NCBI GenBank assembly: GCA_002071485.1 | Contig: MWFF01000067.1 | Location: 1-47,188 of the forward strand | DNA: 47,188 bases | Direction of reading: 5' to 3' | DNA from: Verrucomicrobia bacterium ADurb.Bin006 | Lineage (GTDB): Bacteria > Verrucomicrobiota > Verrucomicrobiia > Limisphaerales > J093 | Shown: positions 33,259 through 42,685 of the stretch, piece after piece | Layout: each line of letters starts with the position of its first letter | Numbering within the stretch: the first letter of the stretch is position 1 | Made by a program: the position numbers and the translations under genes | The notes under the pieces: model-generated | Database searches by the model: none | Told to the model about the DNA's origin: nothing | What the model saw: only the letters and a program-made list of their open reading frames with translations

Positions 33259-33701
33259 ATGCTCATGATCCTCAAGCAACTCTCGATCTTCCTCGAAAAC
33301 AAACCTGGGACGCTGAGTGCGCCCTGCCGCGCCCTCGCCGATGCGGGCATCAACATCCAGACATTCGCCCTGGCCGACACCCAGAAATTCGGTATCCTCC
33401 GCCTCGTCGTCCACGAATGGGAAAAGGCCAGGCGGGTCTTGCTCGATGGCGGATGGACGGTGAAAGTCACCGATGTGGTGGCGATCGAGGTGCCGGATGC
33501 CCCTGGAGGTCTGGCGAGTCTCTTCGAGGTGTTCGAGCGCGGCAGCATCAACGTCGAGTACATGTACCCGTTCACCGCCAAACAGGAGGGCAAGGGACTG
33601 ATGCTGTTCCGCTTCGACGATCCGGACGCCGCGGTCAAGGCCCTCCAGGCGAATAAGGTCAGTGTGGTCGGCACCGTGGAACTCTTCAAACGCCTCGGCA
33701 A

Positions 33702-33705
<4 letters not shown>
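33259..33705 (+). CDS. Tandem ACT-domain protein
   Basis: This is a 148-residue protein made of two ACT domains. The first is LKQLSIFLENKPGTLSAPCR with ADAGINIQTFALADT (residues 3-70), and the second is AIEVPDAPGGLASLFEVFER with GSINVEYMYPFTAK (75-145). ACT pairs of this type are commonly encoded beside paaK/iorAB and are taken to sense aromatic amino acids or aryl acids and to regulate the neighbouring enzymes. The start is MLMILKQL at 33259, and ATG 33265 (third codon) is equally possible. Its TAG stop is the first base triplet of a palindromic repeat. Confidence 0.9.
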
Positions 33706-34542
<837 letters not shown>

Positions 34543-34596
34543 CGCGCGTCGCTCACGCCCTCGTTTTCCCAAATTCAACCCAAAAACTCGTCGCTT

Positions 34597-35157
34597 ATGA
34601 CAATCCAGACAATCCTGGCTGAAACGAAAGACAAGATGCAGAAGACCGAGCAGGTCGTCCTGCACGAGTTCGCCGGCGTGCGGACCGGCAAAGCCTCGTC
34701 CTCACTGATCGAGAACATCATGGTGGAAGTCTACGGATCCCAAATGCGCATTCGCGAGCTGGCGGGCATCACCACGCCCGAACCGCGCGTGCTGGTGGTC
34801 CAACCGTGGGACGCCGCCGCCCTGCATCCGATCGAGAAGGCGATTCAGAAGAGCAACCTCGGGCTCAATCCCATGGTCGACAAACGGGTGCTCCGCATCG
34901 TGTTCCCCGAGCTGAGCACCGAACGGCGACAGGAGTTCGTCAAGATAGTCAAGAAAATGGCCGAGGACGGGCGTGTCGCCGTGCGGCACGTGCGGCGCGA
35001 AGCCATCGAACACCTCAAGGCGGCGGCCAAGGCCGGCGGGGTCACCGAAGACGAACAGAAGCATGCCGAGAAAGATGTCCAGAAGCTGCACGACGACTTC
35101 ATCGGCAAGATCGATCAGCACGCCGCCCACAAGGAGAAGGAAATCATGACCCTCTAA
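34597..35157 (+). CDS. frr: Ribosome recycling factor
   Basis: This 186-residue protein splits post-termination ribosomes together with EF-G. The two-domain L-shape is recognisable from VVLHEFAGVRTGKASSSLIE, YGSQMRIRELAGITTPEPRV, VVQPWDAAALHPIEKAIQKS, NLGLNPMVDKRVLRIVFPEL and ERRQEFVKIVKKMAEDGRVA. VRHVRREAIEHLKAAAKAGG and a C-terminal helix with KLHDDFIGKIDQ complete it. Length is standard. It is co-oriented with pyrH and probably in one operon. Confidence 0.96.
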   Translation: MTIQTILAETKDKMQKTEQVVLHEFAGVRTGKASSSLIENIMVEVYGSQMRIRELAGITTPEPRVLVVQPWDAAALHPIEKAIQKSNLGLNPMVDKRVLRIVFPELSTERRQEFVKIVKKMAEDGRVAVRHVRREAIEHLKAAAKAGGVTEDEQKHAEKDVQKLHDDFIGKIDQHAAHKEKEIMTL

Positions 35158-35372
35158 TCCTCGACCGATGAAACTCGCTTTAAACAAGTCACGTTTCTGT
35201 GCTGCGTCAAACGGGTCAAGGATTCTACCGAGCGAGGCGTCGGGCGCCGGTGATCGTGGTTGCCACCCGGCGGCCGCGAATTGTCATGCGCCTCCTTGAT
35301 CTGAGCAGGCGAAGCCTCGCTCATTATCCTTGAACACGACCGCGCCGGGCGTTGTCTCTTTGATTCACCGAT

Positions 35373-36473
35373 ATGAAATGGTCCTGGCGGGTCGGGCGCA
35401 TCGCCGACGTCACAGTCTATCTCCATGCGACATTGCTGATCCTCATCGCGTGGGTCGGGTACGAGTACTACGCATGGCGGCATCGGGCAGGAGACGTTGT
35501 CGAGGCGGTGCTGTTCGTCGCGTGCTTCTTCGTTATCGTCCTCCTCCATGAGCTGGGCCACGCCCTCGCCGCCCGCCGCTACGGCATCCGAACCCGCGAC
35601 ATCACACTGATGCCCATCGGCGGCCTCGCCCGGATGGACGCGCTCCCGGACAAGCCGCATCAGGAGTTGATCGTCGCGCTGGCGGGTCCGTCCGTGAACT
35701 TCCTAATCGCCCTCCTCTACTGGGGAACGATCAGCCCGATCTCGGAACTGGCGCTGACGACCGACCTGAGCTGGGGAGGCGGCCATTTCTTCCAGAAGCT
35801 CGCATGGGCCAACCTGGCCATGGGCGTGTTCAACCTGGTGCCCGCCTTTCCGATGGACGGCGGGCGGGTCTTGCGCTCGATCCTGGCAATGCGGCTGGGC
35901 GCCAACCGCGCCACGCGGCTGGCGGTGGATGTGGGCCAGGCCCTGGCATTCGCCTTCGGCGCCGTGGGCCTCTACGCCATGAACCCGCTCTGGGTGTTCA
36001 TTGCCCTGTTCGTCTTCGTCGGCGCCGATCAAGAACTCGAACTGGTCAAAATGCGCTCGGTGTTGTCAGGCGTGCCCATCAAGCGCGTCATGATCACCGA
36101 CCTGCGCACCCTCGCACCCCACGACCGCCTCGATCGTGCCATCGACCACACGCTCGCCGGCTTCCATCAGGATTTCCCGGTCCTCGAAGGCGACCGCGTC
36201 GTCGGCATCCTCACACGCCGCGGGCTCCTCACCGCCCTCACGCGCCAGGGACAGAACGCCACCGTCGATGACGTGATGCAACGCGAGTTCCAAACCGCCC
36301 AACCGTCCGAGGAAGCCGACGCGGTATTCGGCCGCCTCCAGACATCGGATTGCCGCTCGCTGCCGGTCCTCGACCACAACCGCCTCGTCGGCATGGTCAC
36401 CGCCGAGAATCTGGGCGAGTTTCTCATGATCCAGTCCGCCCTCAGAGGCAAGCGCAAGGCGGCGCAGGGCTAG
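35373..36473 (+). CDS. M50-family zinc metalloprotease with two CBS domains
   Basis: This is a 366-residue intramembrane protease of the site-2 protease class. The active site HELGHALAARRYGI lies in transmembrane helix 2 or 3, and the third zinc ligand is the aspartate in FNLVPAFPMDGGRVLRSILA. There are about five or six hydrophobic helices in residues 1-225, including VTVYLHATLLILIAWVGY, FVACFFVIVLLHE and LAFAFGAVGLYAM. Residues about 235-355 are a CBS pair (RVMITDLRTLAPHDRLDRAI and VDDVMQREFQTAQPSEEADA) that may sense adenine nucleotides and gate activity. It is the SpoIVFB-like M50/CBS architecture. The substrate is unknown and the gene stands alone before a tRNA. Confidence 0.93.
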   Translation: MKWSWRVGRIADVTVYLHATLLILIAWVGYEYYAWRHRAGDVVEAVLFVACFFVIVLLHELGHALAARRYGIRTRDITLMPIGGLARMDALPDKPHQELIVALAGPSVNFLIALLYWGTISPISELALTTDLSWGGGHFFQKLAWANLAMGVFNLVPAFPMDGGRVLRSILAMRLGANRATRLAVDVGQALAFAFGAVGLYAMNPLWVFIALFVFVGADQELELVKMRSVLSGVPIKRVMITDLRTLAPHDRLDRAIDHTLAGFHQDFPVLEGDRVVGILTRRGLLTALTRQGQNATVDDVMQREFQTAQPSEEADAVFGRLQTSDCRSLPVLDHNRLVGMVTAENLGEFLMIQSALRGKRKAAQG

Positions 36474-36658
36474 CCCGGTTGTTACGCAGCGCGACAAGGC
36501 CGCAACCAAAGAAGATATTCAGCGCGCCACAGAATGTCATCTTGCCCCCGTCGCACTCCGGGCCGTGCTCGGCGCTTTGTCGCTCGGCCTTTTCCAGGTA
36601 GGCCAGGCGCAACCTGCCGATCGAGAGAGCCTTGGTTTCGAGCGAGCGCCGAATCAGC

Positions 36659-36688
36659 TTGCCCTGAACCCGAACCCGTGCGAATAAA
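36659..36688 (+). promoter_or_regulatory. Possible promoter of tRNA-Ser
   Basis: TTGCCC (36659-36664) and AATAAA (36683-36688) are separated by 18 bases, and the tRNA 5' end begins 14 bases after the -10 box. Each box matches the sigma-70 consensus at four of six positions. Likeness only. Confidence 0.3.
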
Positions 36689-36701
36689 GTCCCCGATGGC
36701 C

Positions 36702-36792
36702 GGAGAGATGGCAGAGTGGTTTAATGCGCACGCCTGGAGAGCGTGAGTGGGCTTATACCCCACCGGGAGTTCGAATCTCCCTCTCTCCGCCA
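36702..36792 (+). tRNA. tRNA-Ser (anticodon GGA)
   Basis: The acceptor stem GGAGAGA pairs with TCTCTCC near the 3' end, and the CCA is encoded. The D arm is TGGCAGAGTGGTTTAATGCG. The anticodon arm is CACGC-CTGGAGA-GCGTG, with anticodon GGA at loop positions 34-36, reading UCC and UCU. A long variable arm (GTGGGCTTATACCCCAC) follows, as expected for class II serine tRNA, and then the T arm GGGAG-TTCGAAT-CTCCC. A protein-like frame on the opposite strand here is an artefact of this tRNA. Confidence 0.97.
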
Positions 36793-36853
36793 TTTCCAAA
36801 GAACGGTCCTTGATTGACACACCCGGCACAGCGCCGCCTTATCGCATCCCATC

Positions 36854-37615
36854 ATGAAGACACTGTTGTTTGCACTGACTGGACTTGTTGCCCTAGCGCC
36901 ACTCATGCGCCTGTCTGGCCTGGCTGCCGATGCCGCCGCCGCGGACAAGCAGATTGACGCCGTTCTGGATCGGTACATCGAGGCCATGGGAGGCCGCGCA
37001 GCGATCGAGAAGGTGACGACTCGGATTATTAAGGCCTCGTTCGAAGGCCCGGGAATGCCCGCGGCCCTGGATTGGACCCAGTACGCCAAAGCGCCCAACA
37101 AACAGTTGGCGGAAATCGACATCGCGGGAATGGGCAAGATGCTCGATGGCTTTGACGGGCAAATCGCCTGGTCCAAAAACCCCTTTGCCGGGCTGCGGTT
37201 GAAAGAGGGTGACGAATTGGCAAAACAGAAGCGCGACGCTGAGTTCTACCGGGACCTGCATCTCCGAACCGTCTACACGAACCTGACCTACAAGGGCACG
37301 GAGAAGGTCAACGGCGCCGACGTGTCCGTGCTCGAAGCCAAGCCGTCCGCTGAGGCGCTCGAGCGCTGGTATTTCGATGCCACAAATGGCCTCCTGGTGC
37401 GCCAGGATTCCGAGTTCAACACGGCGGAGGGCCGGATGAAACTGCATATGCTCTTCTCGGATCATCGGGTGGTGGGCGGGATCAAGTACCCGCACCTGAT
37501 GCGCATTCGCACCGACATCCCGGGACAACCGGGGGCGGAGTTCTCGATCAAGGTGAAGGAGATCAAGCACAACGAGGCCATCGACGACTCGAAGTTTGCC
37601 AAGCCCGGAGCCTAA
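36854..37615 (+). CDS. Exported LolA/outer-membrane-lipoprotein-sorting-like protein
   Basis: This is a 253-residue protein with a signal peptide (TLLFALTGLVALAPLMRLSG, cleavage near LAADA). The mature part begins with a helix (QIDAVLDRYIEAMGGRAAIE) followed by beta strands (TTRIIKASFEGPGMPAALDW, GFDGQIAWSKNPFAGLRLKE, VLEAKPSAEALERWYFDATN, FSDHRVVGGIKYPHLMRIR). This layout resembles the open-barrel LolA/LolB-like fold of soluble periplasmic proteins that carry a hydrophobic ligand. AMGGxxAIxxV is common in this group. The function and partner are not known. Confidence 0.8.
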   Translation: MKTLLFALTGLVALAPLMRLSGLAADAAAADKQIDAVLDRYIEAMGGRAAIEKVTTRIIKASFEGPGMPAALDWTQYAKAPNKQLAEIDIAGMGKMLDGFDGQIAWSKNPFAGLRLKEGDELAKQKRDAEFYRDLHLRTVYTNLTYKGTEKVNGADVSVLEAKPSAEALERWYFDATNGLLVRQDSEFNTAEGRMKLHMLFSDHRVVGGIKYPHLMRIRTDIPGQPGAEFSIKVKEIKHNEAIDDSKFAKPGA

Positions 37616-38158
37616 CCCGAAAGTTTCACCTGTGGGGCAATCGCAGCATTCCGGATGGTCTGCGGCTGAGATTTCCGGGTCTGTGAAAGCCAGCATTTCA
37701 GGTGAATATGACGGTGACCGGTCAGATGACATCACCCGTTGGCGAGCAATGCGGGCGAGCTCGCATCTTTCACACCCCGATGGTGCACAGGGCACTCAGA
37801 CTTCGCAGGAGGACTGCTGCTATGCGGGCTCGAGAAGTAAAACTGCGCCAGGATCGAGAGACAGATAACTGCACCACACTGTTCCCATGAGAGACCATTC
37901 TCAGGACCGACAGAATGCTCCCGGTTCCCTTGCTGGGCGCGGTTTTGCCAGAGCCCGGATGTCAGACTCCGCGAAGCTTTGTGAAACATCCGGGCTAGCC
38001 GGCCTATTCCACAAACCTCGACCGCCGCGAGGCACTGTCTGGGAATGGCGCAGTCACCAGGTCAGTGATCCGGGCTTTCTCCTGCAGCCGCGGCATCGGC
38101 TCTCCGATCTTCGGTTTCGCGGCGGCCACAACCCCCTGAAGCATCCGGGCTGGACGCG
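37616..38158. other. Gene-free spacer with palindromic repeat
   Basis: About 540 bases without a supportable gene. It contains an 8-bp inverted pair TTCACCTG/CAGGTGAA in its first 90 bases, a perfect-armed member of the palindromic repeat family (37952-37996) and a half-site GCATCCGGGCT near 38141, just before the first ABC permease gene. No ATPase gene for the permeases is found here. Confidence 0.55.
37952..37996 (-). repeat. AGCCCGGATGT palindromic repeat, perfect-armed member
   Basis: AGCCCGGATGT (37952-37962) and ACATCCGGGCT (37986-37996) are exact complements. The centre contains CGCGAAGCTTTGTGAAACAT, which on the other strand reads ATGTTTCAC...GCTTCGCG as in the other members. It is 45 bases long in total and non-coding. 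Confidence 0.75.
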
Positions 38159-38965
38159 GTGAACAAGTACTGGCATGTCGTGGGCGTGGGGATTCAGAAC
38201 ACCCTGGTCTACAGGGTGAATTTCCTTTTCCGGGCCTGTTTTGCACTGATTCCGCTGATGGCGACCATTTACCTGTGGCGGGCCATCTTCGCGAGCAATG
38301 CAGACAGTCCGCAGATCGCCGGCTACTCGCTGGCAACGATGACGTCGTACTATCTGCTCGCGACGATCGTCGATGCCCTCACCGCGGTGGCGGAGGACGA
38401 CTGGCAGATCGCGGCTGACATCAAGGATGGCCGGATCAGCCAGTTCCTGCTCAAACCGATTGACTACCTTGCGTACCGGCTCTGTTTGTTCGGGGCGGGT
38501 CGGATCATTTACGCGGCGGTTGCGGCCCTGCCGGCGACCCTGTTCATCGTGGTTCAGCGCTCGCATTTTCTCCTGCCGTCGGATGGGCTGACGCTCGTGT
38601 TGTTCCTGGCCTCGACGGTCCTGACGGCGCTCCTGCAGTTTCTGATGTCCTACACGATCGCCTTGCTGGCCTTTTGGGTGCTCGAAGTATCGACGTTTAT
38701 CTTTATCCTGTTCGCCTTCGAGTACATCGCGGGCGGTCACCTCTTTCCTCTCGACATCCTGCCGTCCGCCCTGGCCAACGCGCTCAGTTACACGCCATTC
38801 CCCTACCAGCTCTACTTTCCGGTCAGCATCTACCTGGGCCGCATCGCCGGAGACGAACTGTGGCGCGGGCTGTTGATTCAGTCGTTTTGGGTGGCGACGC
38901 TCTTTGGCCTGGCGCGCTTCGCATGGCATCGGGGCATCCGGCGCTACGCGGCCGTGGGCGGTTGA
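38159..38965 (+). CDS. ABC-2 type transporter permease (DUF990-like), first of a pair
   Basis: This is a 268-residue membrane protein from GTG 38159 (MNKYWHVVGVGIQNTLVYRV). Six hydrophobic helices are visible (NFLFRACFALIPLMATIYLW, YYLLATIVDALTAVAE, LASTVLTALLQFLMSYTIAL and others), with the conserved cytoplasmic segment IAADIKDGRISQFLLKPIDY between helices 2 and 3. The family (ABC2_membrane_6/DUF990) normally works as a heterodimer of two permeases plus one ATPase. A second, similar permease follows 22 bases downstream, but no ATPase is encoded nearby. The substrate is unknown. Confidence 0.9.
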   Translation: MNKYWHVVGVGIQNTLVYRVNFLFRACFALIPLMATIYLWRAIFASNADSPQIAGYSLATMTSYYLLATIVDALTAVAEDDWQIAADIKDGRISQFLLKPIDYLAYRLCLFGAGRIIYAAVAALPATLFIVVQRSHFLLPSDGLTLVLFLASTVLTALLQFLMSYTIALLAFWVLEVSTFIFILFAFEYIAGGHLFPLDILPSALANALSYTPFPYQLYFPVSIYLGRIAGDELWRGLLIQSFWVATLFGLARFAWHRGIRRYAAVGG

Positions 38966-38987
38966 GCACTGCGCAAATCTTCGAGTC

Positions 38988-39827
38988 ATGAACGCCTCGT
39001 CGCACAGCAGGGCCTTCGCGGGCTGGGGGTTGTTGCGCCGTTACGCCCGGCTGTACGGGGCCCTGTGGCGCAACTCCGTCGTGCGCGAGATGGGGTTCAA
39101 GACGAACTTCGTGCTCTGGATATTCGTCGAGATGCTCTGGTTCGCCCTGCAGATCGCCTTCATCGCGGTGATCTACCAGCATACGGATCGGATCGCGACA
39201 TGGTCGAAGTGGCAGGTGGTGATGCTCATCGGCGCCAGCCACTTCATCCAGCAGGTCTTCACTGCCGTTTTCCTGCTGAACTGCTCGAATCTCTCCGAGT
39301 TGGTCCGGACCGGAAGGCTTGATTTTCTGCTGTTGCTGCCGATCAACACGCGGTTTCTCGTCTCGTTCAGGCAAGTCGATTTGGGCGCATTCGTCAACGC
39401 GGCATCCGCCGTGGCCGTGATGATCTATGCCGCCCGGCAGTTGGACCTCGAGCCAGGCATTGTCCAGGTCCTGGCCTTCCTGGCGTTGTGCGTGGCGGGC
39501 GTGCTCATTCACTACTTCCTCATGTTTCTCCTGGCGACTATATGCTTTTGGACCGTCCGGGCGCAGGGGATCGTCTGGGGCTACTACAACCTGTTCACCG
39601 TCGCGCGGCTGCCCGACGGCGCGTTTCGACCCGGCGTGTTCAAGACGGTGTTCACCTTGGCCCTGCCCATGCTGCTCGTGTCCAACGTGCCGGTGAAGCT
39701 CCTGGTCGGGATGCTCGAGTCGCCTCTTGAGATTGCCCTGCTGCTCGGCATGGCGTGTGTCTGTTTCGTGATCTCGGAGGCCGGCTGGCGAGCCTCAGTA
39801 CGCCAATACACAAGCGCCGGATCCTGA
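38988..39827 (+). CDS. ABC-2 type transporter permease (DUF990-like), second of a pair
   Basis: This is a 279-residue membrane protein from ATG 38988 (MNASSHSRAFAGWGLLRRYA). About six helices are visible (TNFVLWIFVEMLWFALQIAF, VLAFLALCVAGVLIHYFLMF, PMLLVSNVPVKLLVGMLESP and others), and the NLSELVRTGRLDFLLLLPIN segment corresponds to the same position as in the first permease. The two genes probably form one heterodimeric transporter, and the ATPase must be supplied from elsewhere in the genome. The frame is open upstream into the first gene, but homology starts at this ATG. Confidence 0.9.
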   Translation: MNASSHSRAFAGWGLLRRYARLYGALWRNSVVREMGFKTNFVLWIFVEMLWFALQIAFIAVIYQHTDRIATWSKWQVVMLIGASHFIQQVFTAVFLLNCSNLSELVRTGRLDFLLLLPINTRFLVSFRQVDLGAFVNAASAVAVMIYAARQLDLEPGIVQVLAFLALCVAGVLIHYFLMFLLATICFWTVRAQGIVWGYYNLFTVARLPDGAFRPGVFKTVFTLALPMLLVSNVPVKLLVGMLESPLEIALLLGMACVCFVISEAGWRASVRQYTSAGS

Positions 39828-39915
39828 CTCGAGGCAGCGACAAAAGTGACGACAGAGAGCGATGGACTTGTGATGCACAGCGCGGCAGAGCCCGATCGGC
39901 AATAGGAAATGTGCA

Positions 39916-40968
39916 ATGGAACCATCCGAATCAGGTCGAGAGTTGGTGTTCGATGCGCTGCGCGGGCAGCCGGTCGCGCGGATTGCGACAGGTCCGCTGG
40001 CGGTCCACTACTGCGCGCGGTTCGCCGGCGCGACGCTTCGGCAATACGCGACCGATGCCCGTGTGCTTGCGGAGTCGGTCATCAGGTATTCCGAGCGATT
40101 CAAGCCGGATGCAGTGTGGCTCTCAGCTGATACCTGGGTCAGCGCCGAGGCCATGGGCGTCCCTGTGGGAGCAACAGCGGACAACCAACCGTTTGGCGGA
40201 CTCGGACCGCCGTATGTCCGAAGTGCACGCGACATCGGCAAGATCCCACGGCCAGATCCCGGCGGGCAGGGGCGCTACCCGCTGATGCTGGAAGCGCTCA
40301 CTCGAATCGTCAAGGCCCTGGGGCCGGGCGTTTGCGTGGTGGCCTGCCTCGATCAGTACCCGTTTTCGCTGGCTGCCGCCCTGGCCGGTCTCGAACAGAC
40401 AATGCTTCGCCTGGTGGATGATCCTCCGTTTGTCGAGGCGCTGATGGAACGGTGCCTCGAATACGGGCTGGCCTACGGATGCGCCCTGGCTTCGGCAGGG
40501 GCGGATATCCTGAGCGGCGGAGATTCGCCGGCGGGCTTGATCGGGCCTCAGCTCTATCGCGAGAGGGTGTGGCCATTCGAACAGCGTCTGATTGCCGGAT
40601 TGAAGTCGATGACAGGCAAGCCGGTGTCGCTTCACATCTGCGGCGACTCGACGCCGCTGCTGGCCGACATGACTGCCACGGGCGCCGACATCCTCGAAAT
40701 CGATCACCAGGTCGACCTCGGCCAGGCGTGTCGGGCGGTCGGACCGAATGTTGCGTTGTGGGGCAACCTCGATCCGGTCGCGGTCCTGGCGCAGGGCAGC
40801 GTCGCCCAGGTTGAAGCGGCCGCCCGCCAAGCGATCGAGACCGTCGCCGCGTGCGGGCATTCGCGGTTCGTCCTGAGTTCCGGATGCACTTTGGCGGTCG
40901 AGACGCCGCCTGAGAATCTCGATGCCATGCTCGAGATCGCGCGACAGCGGACGTCACATCGCGCTTGA
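39916..40968 (+). CDS. Uroporphyrinogen-decarboxylase-superfamily protein (MtaA/CmuA-like)
   Basis: This is a 350-residue TIM-barrel protein. It starts ELVFDALRGQPVARIATGPL, the usual opening for MtaA/CmuA-type members. The probable zinc ligands are in VSLHICGDST (HxC) and VLSSGCTLAVETPPENL (final cysteine), with ILEIDHQVDLGQACRAV between them. Zinc-binding members transfer methyl groups to or from corrinoid or coenzyme M, rather than decarboxylating uroporphyrinogen. No corrinoid protein is encoded nearby. In verrucomicrobia such genes are frequent beside Gfo/Idh/MocA genes, as here (41082). The substrate is unknown. Confidence 0.88.
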   Translation: MEPSESGRELVFDALRGQPVARIATGPLAVHYCARFAGATLRQYATDARVLAESVIRYSERFKPDAVWLSADTWVSAEAMGVPVGATADNQPFGGLGPPYVRSARDIGKIPRPDPGGQGRYPLMLEALTRIVKALGPGVCVVACLDQYPFSLAAALAGLEQTMLRLVDDPPFVEALMERCLEYGLAYGCALASAGADILSGGDSPAGLIGPQLYRERVWPFEQRLIAGLKSMTGKPVSLHICGDSTPLLADMTATGADILEIDHQVDLGQACRAVGPNVALWGNLDPVAVLAQGSVAQVEAAARQAIETVAACGHSRFVLSSGCTLAVETPPENLDAMLEIARQRTSHRA

Positions 40969-40982
40969 TCGAGTTCGGTTCC

Positions 40983-41054
40983 AGCCCGCATGTTTCATGG
41001 ACTTGTGACTATAGCGAAGTCGAAGACTCCAACGCGTTGACCAATCCGGGCTAG
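40983..41054 (+). repeat. AGCCCG palindromic repeat, long member
   Basis: It begins AGCCCGCATGTTTCATGGAC, identical for 27 bases to 33704 onward, and ends with CCGGGCTAG. The centre (ATAGCGAAGTCGAAGACTCC) is diverged but keeps GCGAAG and GAAGAC. It lies between the MtaA-like gene and the Gfo/Idh/MocA gene. Confidence 0.72.
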
Positions 41055-41081
41055 AGAGGCCATGAACACCGAAGACAATCT

Positions 41082-42380
41082 ATGAGCAAGACCTCTCCTC
41101 TGCGGTTGGCCTTTCTGGGCTGCGGGGCCCGAGGCACCACCTATGCACAACTGGCAGCGCGCCGGCCCGATCGATACCTCATCGTGGCGGGCGCCGACCC
41201 GGCGTCGGAACGGATCGAGCGGATACGCGCCGTATGCTCGAACCCGGATTTCCGCGGCTTTGCCGACGGGGCGGCCATGCTGGCCGCGGGGAAGTTGGCG
41301 GACGTTCTTGTAATCGCCACGCAGGACCATGGGCATTTCGAGCCTTGCCGACGTGGTCTCGAGTTGGGCTACAACATCCTGCTCGAGAAGCCGATTGCCA
41401 CCCATATCGAGGAGGTGCTCGAAATCGAGCGCTTGGCGGCGCAGACAGGTCGGCGGGTCATGGTGTGTTTTGTTCTCCGTTTTGCAGCCTTTTATCGCAA
41501 GGTGAAGGAGATCATCGATTCCGGAAGGCTGGGCGAGGTCTCGGGCATCCAGGCCAGCGAAGGCGTGATGCCGTGGCACCAGGCCCATTCGTTTGTGCGC
41601 GGCCATTGGTCAGTCGTGGCCAAGAGTTCGCCGATGCTGCTCTCGAAATGTTGCCATGACACCGATGTGCTGCATTGGCTCGTCGGGCGGCGTTGCCTGA
41701 GGGTGGCAAGTTTCGGCTCGCTCGAGTTCTTTCGACGCGAGCGGGCCCCCGCGGGCGCCCCCCAACGATGCACGGACGGTTGTCCGGTGGCCGAGAATTG
41801 CCCATACAATGCGCTGCGCTATACGGGCGACCGGCGCGTTCCCTGGCTGGGAATGGTGTACGACCGGGCGGCGTCCGCAACGCCTCAGGAGATTGTCGAC
41901 TGGCTGCGGACAAGCCCCTGGGGGCGATGCGTCTACCGCTGCGATAACGATGCGGTGGATCGCCAGGTGCTCGCCCTCGAGTTCGAGGGCGGGATCACGG
42001 GGACGTTCACCATGACGGCCTTCGAAAACGGGCGGCACATCGAGGTCTATGGCACCAAAGGCGTGCTCAAGGGCGGCGAGACCTACCGACACCATTTCGG
42101 GGCGCACCTGGTCTTCCTGCCGCACGAAGGGGCGCCCGAGCGCTACACTGTCCAGGCGGAGGACGGCGGCTACGAACTGCACGGCGGCGGCGATCCGGGC
42201 CTGATCAACGCCCTGTACGACGAAATGACTAGACCGGCGGGCGAACCGTTGCAGGCCGGCATCGACTCGACGGTCCACAGCCATGTCCTGACCTTCGCAG
42301 CCGAGGAAGCGCGATTGACACGGCGGACTGTGGACGTGGCGGAGTTCGCCCGGAGAATCGCCCCTCTGAGAGCGGGGTGA
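41082..42380 (+). CDS. Gfo/Idh/MocA-family oxidoreductase (cytoplasmic type)
   Basis: This is a 432-residue protein with no signal peptide. The Rossmann fold opens with RLAFLGCGARGTTYAQLAAR and includes DVLVIATQDHGHFEPCRRGL and the catalytic NILLEKPIATHIEEV with EKP intact. An insert in the C-terminal domain carries a cysteine cluster (RCTDGCPVAENCPYNALRY) that could bind zinc or a small cluster and is a recurrent feature of one subgroup. MLLSKCCHDTDVLHWLVG is the usual active-site HDxD-type helix. It lies 113 bases after the MtaA-like gene with a palindromic repeat between. It is a probable sugar or polyol dehydrogenase with unknown substrate. Confidence 0.92.
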   Translation: MSKTSPLRLAFLGCGARGTTYAQLAARRPDRYLIVAGADPASERIERIRAVCSNPDFRGFADGAAMLAAGKLADVLVIATQDHGHFEPCRRGLELGYNILLEKPIATHIEEVLEIERLAAQTGRRVMVCFVLRFAAFYRKVKEIIDSGRLGEVSGIQASEGVMPWHQAHSFVRGHWSVVAKSSPMLLSKCCHDTDVLHWLVGRRCLRVASFGSLEFFRRERAPAGAPQRCTDGCPVAENCPYNALRYTGDRRVPWLGMVYDRAASATPQEIVDWLRTSPWGRCVYRCDNDAVDRQVLALEFEGGITGTFTMTAFENGRHIEVYGTKGVLKGGETYRHHFGAHLVFLPHEGAPERYTVQAEDGGYELHGGGDPGLINALYDEMTRPAGEPLQAGIDSTVHSHVLTFAAEEARLTRRTVDVAEFARRIAPLRAG

Positions 42381-42685
42381 CACAAAAAAGAAGCACCCAC
42401 TCGGCAGTCTTTGTCGCTGCGTGCGTCGCCAACTTTGTGGTCAAGCGGCGTGGCGGTCGACAAAGGCACCGACAAAGATTCGCGACAAAGGCGGTGTCGT
42501 GGCGAACCCCATTGTCATTCGAGGCGGTGTGTCAGAATGGCCGGGGGTTCGTGGGGAAGCGTTGACATTCAACAGTTCAATGCGCACGGCGACCATCAAC
42601 TGGAGTCTCCTGCTCCTGTCCATGAACCGCAAACGCTCAACGTCCAGCTCTCAACTCCCAACCCTTAACTCTCGATTGACCTGGT
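42381..42685. other. Spacer with direct-repeat copy A
   Basis: No gene is seen. It lies between the convergent ends of the 41082 and 42686 genes. Positions 42400-42573 are the first copy of an imperfect direct repeat whose second copy is at 44023-44181. The rest contains ordinary-looking low-constraint sequence. Confidence 0.55.
42400..42573 (+). repeat. Imperfect direct repeat, copy A
   Basis: It begins CTCGGCAGTCTTTGTCG and ends AGCGTTGACATTCAAC, both identical in copy B. In between, GTGGCGGT-GACAAAG, GACAAAGGCG-TGTCGT and GGCGGTGTG-C-GAAT-G are shared with substitutions and small indels. It is non-coding. Confidence 0.65.

Noticed and set aside
36482..37176. Protein-like minus-strand frames over the tRNA-Ser gene (reading ERGRFELPVGY...)
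   Set aside because: This is the well-known spurious translation of the antisense of a serine tRNA. The tRNA explains the sequence fully.
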